From Salinirussus salinus (GTDB lineage Archaea; Halobacteriota; Halobacteria; Halobacteriales; Haloarculaceae): DNA of 64,000 bases. The notes beneath the pieces were generated by a model that made no database searches, had not been told where the DNA came from, and was given only the letters and a program-made list of their open reading frames with translations. Each line of letters starts with the position of its first letter. Position 1 is the first letter of the stretch. Of this stretch, positions 44,139-51,513 are shown piece after piece. The position numbers were made by a program, and so were the translations under genes. The DNA lies in contig NZ_WOWO01000004.1 of assembly GCF_009831455.1 (NCBI RefSeq), forward strand, positions 434,001 to 498,000. The letters are read 5' to 3'.

Positions 44139-44360
44139 CTACTCGCCCAGGTCGCGGGCAGCGTCGACCTCCCGCTGCAGGTCCTCGTCGGTGCGGGGAC
44201 CGTACAGCGCGGTGAATCCGGCTTCCTCCAGTACCTCCTCGAACTCCCAGCGAGACAGGCCGACCGCTTCGGCTGCTCGCCCGAGCGAGAGTTCACCGAG
44301 TACGTATCGCCCGACTGCGGTCGCCAGTTCGTCGGCCGGTTCGCTTCCGGCAGACGCCAT
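44139..44360 (-). CDS. UPF0175-family (antitoxin-type) protein
   Basis: 73 aa. The core YVLGELSLGRAAEAVGLSRW is the UPF0175 helix-turn-helix-like pattern; the rest (FEEVLEEAGFTALYGPRTDE) forms the C-terminal helix. UPF0175 proteins are usually antitoxins paired with DUF3368 PIN toxins; here the partner is instead a DUF7718-type protein. Start MASAGSEPADELA at 44360; upstream the frame is a shadow. Divergent from the RHH-ParE module, with about 117 bp of shared promoter. Confidence 0.8.
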   Translation of the reverse strand: MASAGSEPADELATAVGRYVLGELSLGRAAEAVGLSRWEFEEVLEEAGFTALYGPRTDEDLQREVDAARDLGE

Positions 44361-44447
44361 CGTTGCTAGAATGCGGGCCGACGGAGGTAATAATCTGTCC
44401 CCGGTCCTCGAGTCGTAGACCCCTGCATTACGGTTTATTCGATAACG

Positions 44448-44473
44448 TTTATGATAACACCAGGGTAATACCC
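44448..44473 (+). promoter_or_regulatory. Promoter and operator-like repeat of the RHH-ParE module
   Basis: TTTATGAT (44448-44455) is centred 27 bp before the ATG at 44478, so the mRNA should be leaderless. GGGTA-A-TACCC (44463-44473) is a short inverted repeat between TATA box and start, a likely RHH binding site. Confidence 0.5.
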
Positions 44474-44477
44474 AGGT

Positions 44478-44774
44478 ATGTCTGACGCCGACGCGGGGGC
44501 AAATGATGACCCCGAGATGACCACGCTTACGCTGAAGGTCCCCAAAGGATTTCTCGATGACCTTGACGCTACCTGGCGTGCAGAGGATTTCCCGTCCCGG
44601 AGCGAGTTTATCCGGTGGGCACTTCGAGACGCGGTGAAGCACCCCGGGTTCTCCCGTGCAGGGTGGAAGGATATCGCCGCGAGCGAGCACCAGCGCCGGA
44701 CAGGGGAGGGGCAGACTTACACTAGCGACGAAATCCGGGCACGCCTGAACGACGACGCGAATGAGCCCGAGTGA
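44478..44774 (+). CDS. Ribbon-helix-helix antitoxin (ParD/CopG-type)
   Basis: 98 aa. The RHH core is MTTLTLKVPKGFLDDLDATW with SRSEFIRWALRDAV, the two-stranded ribbon and helices that bind DNA as a dimer. An acidic leader of 13 residues precedes it; internal ATG at 44517 (MTTLTLK) is an alternative start. The C-terminal tail (TYTSDEIRARLNDD) would cover the toxin. The last 14 bases overlap the toxin gene. Confidence 0.85.
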   Translation: MSDADAGANDDPEMTTLTLKVPKGFLDDLDATWRAEDFPSRSEFIRWALRDAVKHPGFSRAGWKDIAASEHQRRTGEGQTYTSDEIRARLNDDANEPE

Positions 44775-45051
44775 CGGCGAGTGGGACTGGCGGTTCACCG
44801 CCCCCGCGGAGCGCGAATACGAGAAGCTACAACCACACGAGCAAGAGCGGATCGTCTCGAAGCTCGACGAGATCGTGAACGACCAGTGGCGGGATCCGGG
44901 CGACTACCTGGAGCCACTCACAGGAGCGCCCCACTCGAAGCTCCGGATCGGTGCGTTTCGTCTCGGCTGCGAGGCCGACCAGAGCGAGCGATTGCTGTGG
45001 ATCTACAACATTGAGAAACGCCCGGGTGCGTACAAACCCGGTGACGACTGA
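44761..45051 (+). CDS. RelE/ParE-superfamily toxin
   Basis: 96 aa. WDWRFTAPAEREYEKLQPHE, then PGDYLEPLTGAPHSKLRIGAFR and a final LLWIYNIEKRPGAY: the RelE/ParE fold with basic/aromatic residues in the last strand. RelE members cut mRNA in the ribosome; ParE members poison gyrase, and sequence alone does not decide. It overlaps its antitoxin by 14 bases. Its stop codon runs directly into the inverted-repeat element at 45051. Confidence 0.85.
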   Translation: MSPSDGEWDWRFTAPAEREYEKLQPHEQERIVSKLDEIVNDQWRDPGDYLEPLTGAPHSKLRIGAFRLGCEADQSERLLWIYNIEKRPGAYKPGDD

Positions 45052-45132
45052 TAGTGATTGCTGTAACTGTTTACCGGTTCGACCGCCCGCAGTCGGGCGG
45101 TCGATGCCGAAATGACATACAGCAGTCACTAT
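45051..45132. mobile_element. 82-bp MITE-like inverted-repeat element
   Basis: Bounded by 15-bp inverted repeats ATAGTGATTGCTGTA and TACAGCAGTCACTAT (14 of 15 match), with a perfect 9-bp hairpin GACCGCCCG-CAGT-CGGGCGGTC in the centre (45081-45102). No coding capacity. It starts at the last base of the toxin stop codon. It looks like a miniature inverted-repeat element; the central hairpin could also terminate the toxin transcript. No duplicated target site is evident. Confidence 0.5.
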
Positions 45133-45449
45133 GAGTCGCTGACCACCACCACTATCCCCGCCACGGACACAAAACATATACCCAGGGTGTCAGACGCGTG
45201 GCATACTCCGCGGGTCGAAAACGCGCCCGTGGCCGGAGAGCGCCCGAATCGCCCGGGATCGGCGGATAGGGCGCGTGTGAGTGTGTGTCCCACATCCTAT
45301 CTAACCACAAAGCATTTAATACATCCACCGTACCTTTCCGTTGTACCCCTGCCCATGGTGATAGAAGCGAGTACACCCACGCCGACCGGTTGCCCGCCGC
45401 TGCAGTGTCGCGGGCGGAAAGCGTCTATCGCCGGCTAACGATACAAACT
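45133..45449. other. S-layer gene upstream region
   Basis: About 317 bp without a supported gene. Left part is GC-rich and unremarkable; the right part holds the S-layer promoter (TATA at 45315-45321) and a leader of roughly 100 nt before the ATG at 45450. Short AT-rich stretches include AAAACATATACCC near 45170. Confidence 0.5.
45315..45321 (+). promoter_or_regulatory. S-layer gene TATA box
   Basis: TTTAATA in AGCATTTAATACATCC. Transcription should start near 45345, giving a ~105-nt leader before the ATG at 45450. Long leaders are known for strongly expressed haloarchaeal S-layer genes. Confidence 0.6.
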
Positions 45450-48326
45450 ATGACAGGAAACAATACAAGAGACAAGCTCCGTGGCCTGTTCCTGGCCGCG
45501 ATCATGGTAACCAGCGTCTTCGTTGGTTTCATCGCGTTTGCCGGGACAGCTGCGGCAGCGAATCAGGACCTGGTGAAGGATCCGATCCATTACCAGGATC
45601 CCACAAACGATGACGGTGTAATCGAACTTGCCTTCGAAGGTGACGTGAACGTAAATGGTGACTTCCAGGTTGGCGTTGCGGGCCTGGACGAGGTCACCGT
45701 TGGCCAGAGTTATATCACGGCCACCGGCGGGCAAGTAGAAATCGACATGGCACAGTACGCTGCGGACAATAACTTGGCAGATAACGGTGTCTTCCCGCGC
45801 GTCGAAAACGTCACGTACGACGTCGCTGCCGCGGGCGACAGTTCGGCTACGGCTTCTGACACCGTTGATGTCCGCTTCGCCGGTGCGTCGCTGAACGTGG
45901 CTACGGGCTCGCCAAGCTCAAGCAACCAGTTCGAGGGAACAACGATTGCACTCTTCGACAATGCTCCTGGCACCAGCAACCAGGTCACGGTCGAGAGTGA
46001 CAGCGTGTTCGCGCAGCCGTCCACCGGGGTCAACAGTGAGGTGGCGCTGTTCGACACCACCGACCGCGCGCTCGAAGTGTACAACGTCAGCAACCTTGGT
46101 GGTGGCGACGACTTACAGTTCCGGCTGCGTGACCTCGGCCTCACCGCCACGTCTGACGAGAGCGAATTCTTCGACGACGAGGACATCACTGGCACTGTCT
46201 CGTCCGACTCTTCCAACCGTGACATTCTCATCGAGCTCCTCGACGAGGATGACGACGTCGTTGCGGACACCGAAACCGAGATCGGTGCCGAGCTGGAGAC
46301 CGACTTCACGTTCGGTTCGCAGGACACTGGTGACTACACCGTCGAGGTGACCGACCTCGCTACCGGTGTGACTGCCAGCACGGATACTATCTCCGTGGTT
46401 GCTGCGCCCGACGCTGACGCCTCCTTCGGTGAGATCGAAGGTGACCAGCGCGGTGACATCGTTGAGATCCCGATCGAGGTTACCGGTCAGAATACCGCTA
46501 ACATCACCATCGGGTCTGATGGCGTTGGTTACAACGTCAGCATGACCGTCGAAGACGGTGTGGATGACGAAGAGGACGAAGACGGTGTCGTGACGCTCAA
46601 GTGGAACACCTACAATGCTGGCACACTTAGCGGATTCAACGCTAACCCCAGCAGCGTCTTCACCGTCGCAGACAGTGACGACGAGGTCCGCGACCTCAAA
46701 GTTACCACGTCGGATATCGATGGCCAGGATGACATCATCGAAGCGGGGACCTACGAGGTCGCCGTCGGTAGCGGTGAGGACGGACCGCCGAACCCCAGCG
46801 CGGATTCCCTGGCAACCGTTCGGATCTCCGAACGCGAGAGTTCCGAGACCGGGATCAGTCTTCTGACTGCCCCGGATTCGGTTGATCCCCAGGACGACGT
46901 TGACCTGGCGTACATCCAGGATAACGTCGGCTCCGCCATCACGCCGGCTTCGAATATCGCTGAGAACGACCACCTGATCGCCGCGATCAGCGCTCAGGGT
47001 CTTGAGGGTGCAGTGAACGCGACTGGCGCGAACAACGACCTGGGCAAGTTCGCTGGCATCCACGCAGGCTCTGCTGGCGAGGGCGGATTTAGCGTTCCAG
47101 ACCTCACTGACCCCACCGCCCTGAACCTGCCAGACGACCAGATTGTGATCGAGGCTGTCGAGGTTGACCCTGGCCCGAACCAGGACGCTGACGTCGTTAA
47201 CGTCGAACCGGTCGTTGACCAGGTCGTCGCCGACACGGCGAACGACACCTACTACGTCGTCATCGACAACGATGATGGCGCCCTCAGCAACGCGCTGGAG
47301 GAGGAGGACGACTACAACCTCGAATTCAACATCCTTCCGGCTAACCAGGACACGAACAACTACGGTCTCGTCGCTCCGAATGAGGACGACGAGTTCGAGA
47401 ATGAGACTGCGAGCGCGCAGTTCGACATCGTCGACGAGGAAGCCACGATCGACGGTCCTGACACCCTGGAGGTCCAGGCTCAGGACGGTGTGACCATCAC
47501 TGGCACGTCCACCGTTGCACCGGGTGCTGAACTGGACATCCAGGTCAGTTCCCAGCGCAACGAGCCGAGCCAGTTCATCAACACGTCGACCGCGACAGTC
47601 CAGACCGACGGCACGTGGAGTGCTGACTTCGGTGACACCTTCGCCGACGCTGTCGAAGGAACGAACTTCGACATTGAGGTCACTTACGAAGGTCGGACTC
47701 TCAGCACCGACACGGACACAGGTGTTGTTGAGGGCGAACCCGTCGTCAACACCCTGACCTTCGAGGACCAGGAAGTCGTCGCCACTGGCACCCAGACGGT
47801 TGTCGTGCAGAACGTCAACCTGTCTGACGGTGGCTTCATCGCCATCCACCAGGGCGGTCCTGGCGGCCCGGTCATCGGCAACAGCGACTACATCGCTGAG
47901 AACACCGACCGGACCAACATCGCCATCTCGCTGAGCGAGCAGCTGCCGCAGGGCGAGACCACGCTGGTCGCGATGGCCCACCAGGACACGAACAACAACC
48001 AGGAGTACGAGTTCGACGGCGGTGCCGTCGACGCTCCGTACCCCGGTGACAACTTCGTGAGCTCGGCCACCATCACGGCCGGCCAGGCTCAGCCGACTGA
48101 GACGGACACGCCGGACGAGCCGACTGAGACGGACACGCCGGACACGCCGGACGAGCCGACTGAGACGGACACGCCGGACACGCCGGACGAGCCGACCGAG
48201 ACGGACACGCCCGACGAGCCGGCTGACACGACCACCGACGGTGCCGGTTCGCCCGGCTTCGGTGTGACTGCAGCCATCGTCGCGCTGCTCGGTGCCGCGT
48301 TCCTGGCACTGCGCCGTCGCGCCTAA
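45450..48326 (+). CDS. csg: S-layer glycoprotein precursor with PGF-CTERM signal
   Basis: 958 aa. Signal peptide in residues 1-37 (basic NTRDKLR, hydrophobic LFLAAIMVTSVFVGFIAFAG, AAAA cleavage region); the mature protein starts about NQDLVKDPIHYQDPT. The mature part has several Ig-like beta domains, is very acidic and has about nine N-x-S/T glycosylation sequons (for example NVSN, NITI, NVSM, NATG, NDTY, NETA, NTST). A Thr/Asp/Pro repeat linker (PTETDTPDE units) precedes GSPGFGVTAAIVALLGAAF and LRRRA, a full PGF-CTERM signal. Archaeosortase A (50.5 kb) should cut and lipid-link it. It would form the cell's outer lattice. Codon third positions are less GC-rich than neighbours. Confidence 0.95.
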   Translation: MTGNNTRDKLRGLFLAAIMVTSVFVGFIAFAGTAAAANQDLVKDPIHYQDPTNDDGVIELAFEGDVNVNGDFQVGVAGLDEVTVGQSYITATGGQVEIDMAQYAADNNLADNGVFPRVENVTYDVAAAGDSSATASDTVDVRFAGASLNVATGSPSSSNQFEGTTIALFDNAPGTSNQVTVESDSVFAQPSTGVNSEVALFDTTDRALEVYNVSNLGGGDDLQFRLRDLGLTATSDESEFFDDEDITGTVSSDSSNRDILIELLDEDDDVVADTETEIGAELETDFTFGSQDTGDYTVEVTDLATGVTASTDTISVVAAPDADASFGEIEGDQRGDIVEIPIEVTGQNTANITIGSDGVGYNVSMTVEDGVDDEEDEDGVVTLKWNTYNAGTLSGFNANPSSVFTVADSDDEVRDLKVTTSDIDGQDDIIEAGTYEVAVGSGEDGPPNPSADSLATVRISERESSETGISLLTAPDSVDPQDDVDLAYIQDNVGSAITPASNIAENDHLIAAISAQGLEGAVNATGANNDLGKFAGIHAGSAGEGGFSVPDLTDPTALNLPDDQIVIEAVEVDPGPNQDADVVNVEPVVDQVVADTANDTYYVVIDNDDGALSNALEEEDDYNLEFNILPANQDTNNYGLVAPNEDDEFENETASAQFDIVDEEATIDGPDTLEVQAQDGVTITGTSTVAPGAELDIQVSSQRNEPSQFINTSTATVQTDGTWSADFGDTFADAVEGTNFDIEVTYEGRTLSTDTDTGVVEGEPVVNTLTFEDQEVVATGTQTVVVQNVNLSDGGFIAIHQGGPGGPVIGNSDYIAENTDRTNIAISLSEQLPQGETTLVAMAHQDTNNNQEYEFDGGAVDAPYPGDNFVSSATITAGQAQPTETDTPDEPTETDTPDTPDEPTETDTPDTPDEPTETDTPDEPADTTTDGAGSPGFGVTAAIVALLGAAFLALRRRA
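48093..48218 (+). repeat. Tandem PTETDTPDE-type repeats in the S-layer gene
   Basis: Four in-frame units (9, 12, 12 and 9 codons: PTETDTPDE or PTETDTPDTPDE) built on GAGACGGACACGCCGGAC. They encode the Thr-rich, probably O-glycosylated linker that lifts the lattice from the membrane. Copy number may vary between strains by slippage. Confidence 0.85.
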
Positions 48327-48333
48327 CTAACTA

Positions 48334-48352
48334 ACCGACCACCGCGGTCGGT
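48334..48352 (+). terminator. Terminator-like hairpin after the S-layer gene
   Basis: ACCGACC-ACCGC-GGTCGGT, a 7-bp perfect stem eight bases after the stop, followed by CCCTTCG and later CTTTCTTTC. Well placed to end or stabilise a very abundant mRNA. Confidence 0.55.
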
Positions 48353-48790
48353 CCCTTCGACGTTCGCCTTTCTTTCGCGTGCTCGCCGGGTAGCGACAGC
48401 GCCGCGAGTGCGACGTGCCGGTCGATCGTGTCTGTGCACTCCTGCTATCGGGTAACAACGGAGACGTGGAGACGACGGGCTATGCGCGAATCGACACGAG
48501 GGATCGGTAAGCGGCTCGGCGGGGTCGTGTGACCTGCATCACGCCGTAGATTGGCTTGAATCCACGGTCAACGACAGAGAGGTCCGTGTCGAACGGACGG
48601 CCACAGCGACCGTCAGGTCTTGCGGCGAGAGGGTTCCCTTTCATCGTGCAGATATATACACAGAGTGATGGTATTGACGGCAACAATCTCGGTGACAATG
48701 CCGAACCCCTCTGCACCCACTGTGTAATACTGTCGCCGCTTCCTCGCACCACCTGTCGTGTTTCAGTAGAGAAGCAGCGGTCGACAGTTT
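48353..48790. other. Non-coding gap between S-layer gene and HicA
   Basis: 438 bp with no gene I can support; the open frames here have no family features. An orphan TATA-like ATATATACACAG (48650-48661) sits about 130 bp from any start codon, so an unannotated small RNA in either direction is possible. Confidence 0.4.
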
Positions 48791-49036
48791 TCAGGCGTGT
48801 TCGTCGACCCACTCACACCAGGCTTCGAAGTCGTCTGCGCCACACTGGTCTGCGATCGAGCGGAGGGTTCCTATCTTTATTTCTCTATGCTGTGGGACAT
48901 CGACGTTACGCACCTCTCCAGTCTCCGGGTGTTCGTACCGAAGTCGCACGTGGCTCCCCTCGCGGGCAACCGGCACGTAACCGAAGCTCCGGAGTACTTT
49001 GACTATCTCACGGCCCGAGAACGTCTTCCTGACCAT
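48791..49036 (-). CDS. hicA: HicA-family mRNA interferase toxin
   Basis: 81 aa. RKTFSGREIVKVLRSFGYVP, then the key His in REGSHVRLRYEHP and VPQHREIKIGTL: the HicA double-stranded-RNA-binding fold with catalytic His (GSHV). It cleaves mRNA without translation. It follows hicB by three bases on the minus strand, so the antitoxin is first here. A C-terminal acidic stretch (CGADDFEAWCEWVDEHA) is an extension. Confidence 0.9.
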   Translation of the reverse strand: MVRKTFSGREIVKVLRSFGYVPVAREGSHVRLRYEHPETGEVRNVDVPQHREIKIGTLRSIADQCGADDFEAWCEWVDEHA

Positions 49037-49039
49037 CCA

Positions 49040-49309
49040 TTACCGTAGAAATCCCGGTAGCTCGTCGTGCTCCCCGAGGTCCCCGACGTCGATATCCATC
49101 TCCTCGTCGAGAAACTCGTCGGGGTCGTCGACCGGCTCACCACCCCCGGCTTCGAGCCGGAGCACCTCGGCCAGTTGTGCCAGCGCTTCCGCACGCGTCT
49201 CTCCGCCTCTGGCGAGCCCGGTTTCGAGGTCGCGGGCAGTCACGCTCCCGTCGTCTTCGTGGATGAACTCCACACCCTCGCGTTTTCGGTCGCGTGACGT
49301 GCTTGCCAT
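49040..49309 (-). CDS. hicB: HicB-family antitoxin
   Basis: 89 aa. GVEFIHEDDGSVTARDLETG with the partial RNase H-like HicB fold (TRAEALAQLAEVLRLEA), then an acidic tail. No ribbon-helix-helix domain is visible, so autoregulation through this protein is uncertain. It precedes hicA on the minus strand. A hairpin-dense island (49363-49687) lies directly upstream. Confidence 0.82.
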   Translation of the reverse strand: MASTSRDRKREGVEFIHEDDGSVTARDLETGLARGGETRAEALAQLAEVLRLEAGGGEPVDDPDEFLDEEMDIDVGDLGEHDELPGFLR

Positions 49310-49362
49310 ACCAGATCACAGTCGGATCTCGGTGATAAGCCTTCGGACGGCTCCCAGGGATA

Positions 49363-49687
49363 GTGTTCAGATTAGAGCGATTCGGTTAGAGACACCTCGA
49401 AAGCTCCCGGACGCGCGACGGCTTCGCCGTCGTGGCATGACGAGGTCGGCGGGGCCGACCTCATGCTCGGTGAACCCGGACGACGCAAGCCGCGAGGCGC
49501 CACCGGCGCCTCGGCCCGTGCGAACGGGCCGGAGGCCCGTGAGCAGACACCGTGATCCGAAAGACCGGTCTGCGGTCTTTCGAACGACAGCGAGTGTCAC
49601 GCGAGGCGGAGCCGAGCGTGACCTTGAGAGACGAGATGCCGGGGGGATTTCGAGGTGTCCGCAGCAAACCCGCGCTGATCTGAACAC
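49363..49687. other. Hairpin-dense non-coding island B with long inverted ends
   Basis: No gene lies between 49310 and 49741. The ends are inverted repeats: GTGTTCAGAT (49363-49372) with ATCTGAACAC (49678-49687), and GACACCTCGAAA (49391-49402) with TTTCGAGGTGTC (49648-49659), so about 48 bp of each end pair with gaps. Inside are at least six perfect hairpins: GACGGC-TTC-GCCGTC type (about 49419), GAGGTCGGC-GGG-GCCGACCTC (about 49451-49471), CGAGGCGCC-ACC-GGCGCCTCG (about 49494-49514), GCCCGT-GCGA-ACGGGC, GAAAGACC/GGTCTTTC and GTCACGC/GCGTGAC. A folded RNA or a non-autonomous mobile element are both possible. Confidence 0.6.
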
Positions 49688-49741
49688 CAGCGTCGTGAGG
49701 GCCGTTCCATTCAATACAGTCGGGTGTATACCTCCGAGTGA

Positions 49742-50023
49742 ATGGCACAGCAGCCCGCCCGGATCGTCCGCGAGGTTCACGACGAGCCTCACATCAAGGG
49801 GAGCCGCGTCAGCGTCCGGCACATCTACGCGCGGGTTCACGACCGTGGGCTCCGCCCCGAAACGGTCGCCGAACGGCTCGACCTCGACCTCGCGGACGTG
49901 TATCACGCGCTGGCCTACTACCACGACCACCCCGAAGAGATGGCTGCTGTCGAGCGCCAGCGCGAGGAGGCCACGGAGGCAGCACGCGAACGGACGACTA
50001 TCAGTCCACCCGACGACGGGTAA
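49742..50023 (+). CDS. DUF433 antitoxin-type protein
   Basis: 93 aa. ARIVREVHDEPHIKGSRVSV, then GLRPETVAERLDLDLADVYHAL: the DUF433 winged/HTH pattern, which pairs with DUF5615 PIN-like proteins as a toxin-antitoxin or defence-like module. Ends in a charged tail (RQREEATEAARERTT). Its stop shares one base with the start of the next gene (TAATG). Promoter in the short AT-rich stretch AATACAGTCGGGTGTATACC (49713-49732). Confidence 0.87.
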   Translation: MAQQPARIVREVHDEPHIKGSRVSVRHIYARVHDRGLRPETVAERLDLDLADVYHALAYYHDHPEEMAAVERQREEATEAARERTTISPPDDG

Positions 50024-50367
50024 TGTCGGTCCTGCTGTTGCTTGATGAGCACGTCGACCACGAGGTCTACCACAGACTCGACGACTACGGACACTGCGTC
50101 GAACACGTCGCCTTTCATGACACGCTTGAGCCGGGTGACTCGGACCGGGCGCTCGCTGACTACTCCCTGGAGCACGGGGCGCTGATCGTCACGTACGACG
50201 ACGACTTCGAGCAACACCACGACGAGTCGGACTACTGGGGCGTGCTCTTCTTCTCCGACGACGGCTGGTCGGCTACCGAAGTCGCCGAGACGGTCCATCG
50301 AGTCGTCGAGTTGTACGACGAACCGACGCTAAGCCAGCTGAACCTCGTCGGCCGTGAGTGGCTGTAG
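50023..50367 (+). CDS. DUF5615 PIN-like toxin
   Basis: 114 aa. SVLLLLDEHVDHEVYHRLDD gives the DEH motif, then HGALIVTYDDDFEQHH and GVLFFSDDGWSATEV: the PIN-like DUF5615 fold with its acidic cluster (DEH, DDD). Expected to be a nuclease toxin, coupled to the DUF433 gene by a one-base overlap. Convergent with nothing; artA starts 127 bp later. Confidence 0.87.
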   Translation: MSVLLLLDEHVDHEVYHRLDDYGHCVEHVAFHDTLEPGDSDRALADYSLEHGALIVTYDDDFEQHHDESDYWGVLFFSDDGWSATEVAETVHRVVELYDEPTLSQLNLVGREWL

Positions 50368-50493
50368 GCACCCTGGGGGCCGTCTCCGTCCCCTGTCGGC
50401 TCGTGTTGGGCCCGGCTACGCCGAGGCGTACCATATCGCCCGCTCCCGACCGTCACATAAGACATATACTCGCCTCCGACCAACTCCGAACAG

Positions 50494-51468
50494 ATGCTCG
50501 ACTCGCTCCTGGGCGCCCTCGAGGCGGCTCACACGGTCTCGGGGCCGCTGGGCTGGCTCGTCGTGGGGGTCTTTCTCGCCGGCGTCGCCCTGGAGCGGTA
50601 CGACCGCGAGTACGCGCGGTGGGTCTACGTCGGGTCGTGGGTCCTGATCGCCGCGTACTGGCTCTCGATGGTCCACTACTTCGCCATCGACCAGAAGAGC
50701 GTCGTCGAGGGCATCGGCGTCGTCGCTGGCATCCCGCTCTCGGTCTACGTCGGCTACCTGCTCGCCCGCGGGCGTGACTCGCTGTTTACCCTCTCGCGGG
50801 CCGTCGCCCTGATGGGGCTCTTTTATATGCCGCTCGTCGCTATCCCGGTCGTCCGGCAGACCCTCATCGAGACGGTCACCGACCAGACCGGGTTCGTCCT
50901 GAACCTCGTCGGCGTCACCCCGCAGGTCGCCGACGGCTTCTACGTCGACGGGCTGCGGATCGCCGAGAAGAGCCACCCCTACGAGAGCACCTTCGTCTAC
51001 TACGTCGGCGGCGAGCCCCTGACCCACACCATCCTGATCGCGTGCACGGGCATCGGCAGCATGGCGATCATCGCCGGGCTGGTGGCGGCCGTCGACGCCC
51101 CACTGAACCGGAAGTTCCAGGCGCTTGCGATCACGCTCCCAATCATTTACGTGCTCAACATCGCCCGGAACGTCTTCATCTCCGTCAGCATGGGCGAGCA
51201 ACTGCTCCAGGTCTTCCCCGGAGCCATCAGCTCCCTCTTCGCGCTGGAGAACACCGTGATGGTCTCCTACATCGTCGCCGACCGGATCGTCTCCCAGAGC
51301 CTGTCGGTGGTCGTCCTCGTCGGGCTCCTCTGGCTGATCGTCCAGCGCGTCCCCGAAGTGCTGACTGTCGTCGACGACGTGGTCTACGTGCTCACCGGCC
51401 GGGAGTACGACCTCGGCGAGGCACTCGGCGTGACTGTCGACTCCGGGCAGTCCCAGCCCGGCGACTGA
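50494..51468 (+). CDS. artA: Archaeosortase A
   Basis: 324 aa, about eight to nine membrane helices. The active-site residues fall where the family expects: Cys184 in IACTGIGSM, Arg225 in NIARNVFI and Arg264 in VADRIVSQ. The spacing between them (41 and 39 residues) equals that recalled for Haloferax ArtA (Cys173, Arg214, Arg253). ArtA cuts PGF-CTERM proteins and links them to lipid. Two clients are visible in the window, csg at 45.5 kb and the partial protein at the left edge. A TATA-like CATAAGACATATAC lies about 30 bp upstream (50455-50468). Confidence 0.96.
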   Translation: MLDSLLGALEAAHTVSGPLGWLVVGVFLAGVALERYDREYARWVYVGSWVLIAAYWLSMVHYFAIDQKSVVEGIGVVAGIPLSVYVGYLLARGRDSLFTLSRAVALMGLFYMPLVAIPVVRQTLIETVTDQTGFVLNLVGVTPQVADGFYVDGLRIAEKSHPYESTFVYYVGGEPLTHTILIACTGIGSMAIIAGLVAAVDAPLNRKFQALAITLPIIYVLNIARNVFISVSMGEQLLQVFPGAISSLFALENTVMVSYIVADRIVSQSLSVVVLVGLLWLIVQRVPEVLTVVDDVVYVLTGREYDLGEALGVTVDSGQSQPGD

Positions 51469-51513
51469 TCCCCCGTCGCTGACCTCGCCGCCGTTTCCCC
51501 CGGGCTGCCACGC

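Noticed and set aside
46113-47981. 622-codon open frame antisense to the S-layer gene
   Set aside because: Arises from third-position bias of the acidic S-layer gene; no family features.
48093-48218. CRISPR-like or minisatellite repeats after the S-layer domain
   Set aside because: The units are in frame, encode the Thr-rich linker and are expected for this protein type.
48480-49002. Open frames on both strands between csg and hicA
   Set aside because: Composition is not host-like coding, no motifs, and they overlap each other or hicA.
49738-50022. Frame upstream of the DUF5615 gene
   Set aside because: It is the shifted reading of the DUF433 gene; the DUF5615 protein starts MSVLLLLDEH at 50023.
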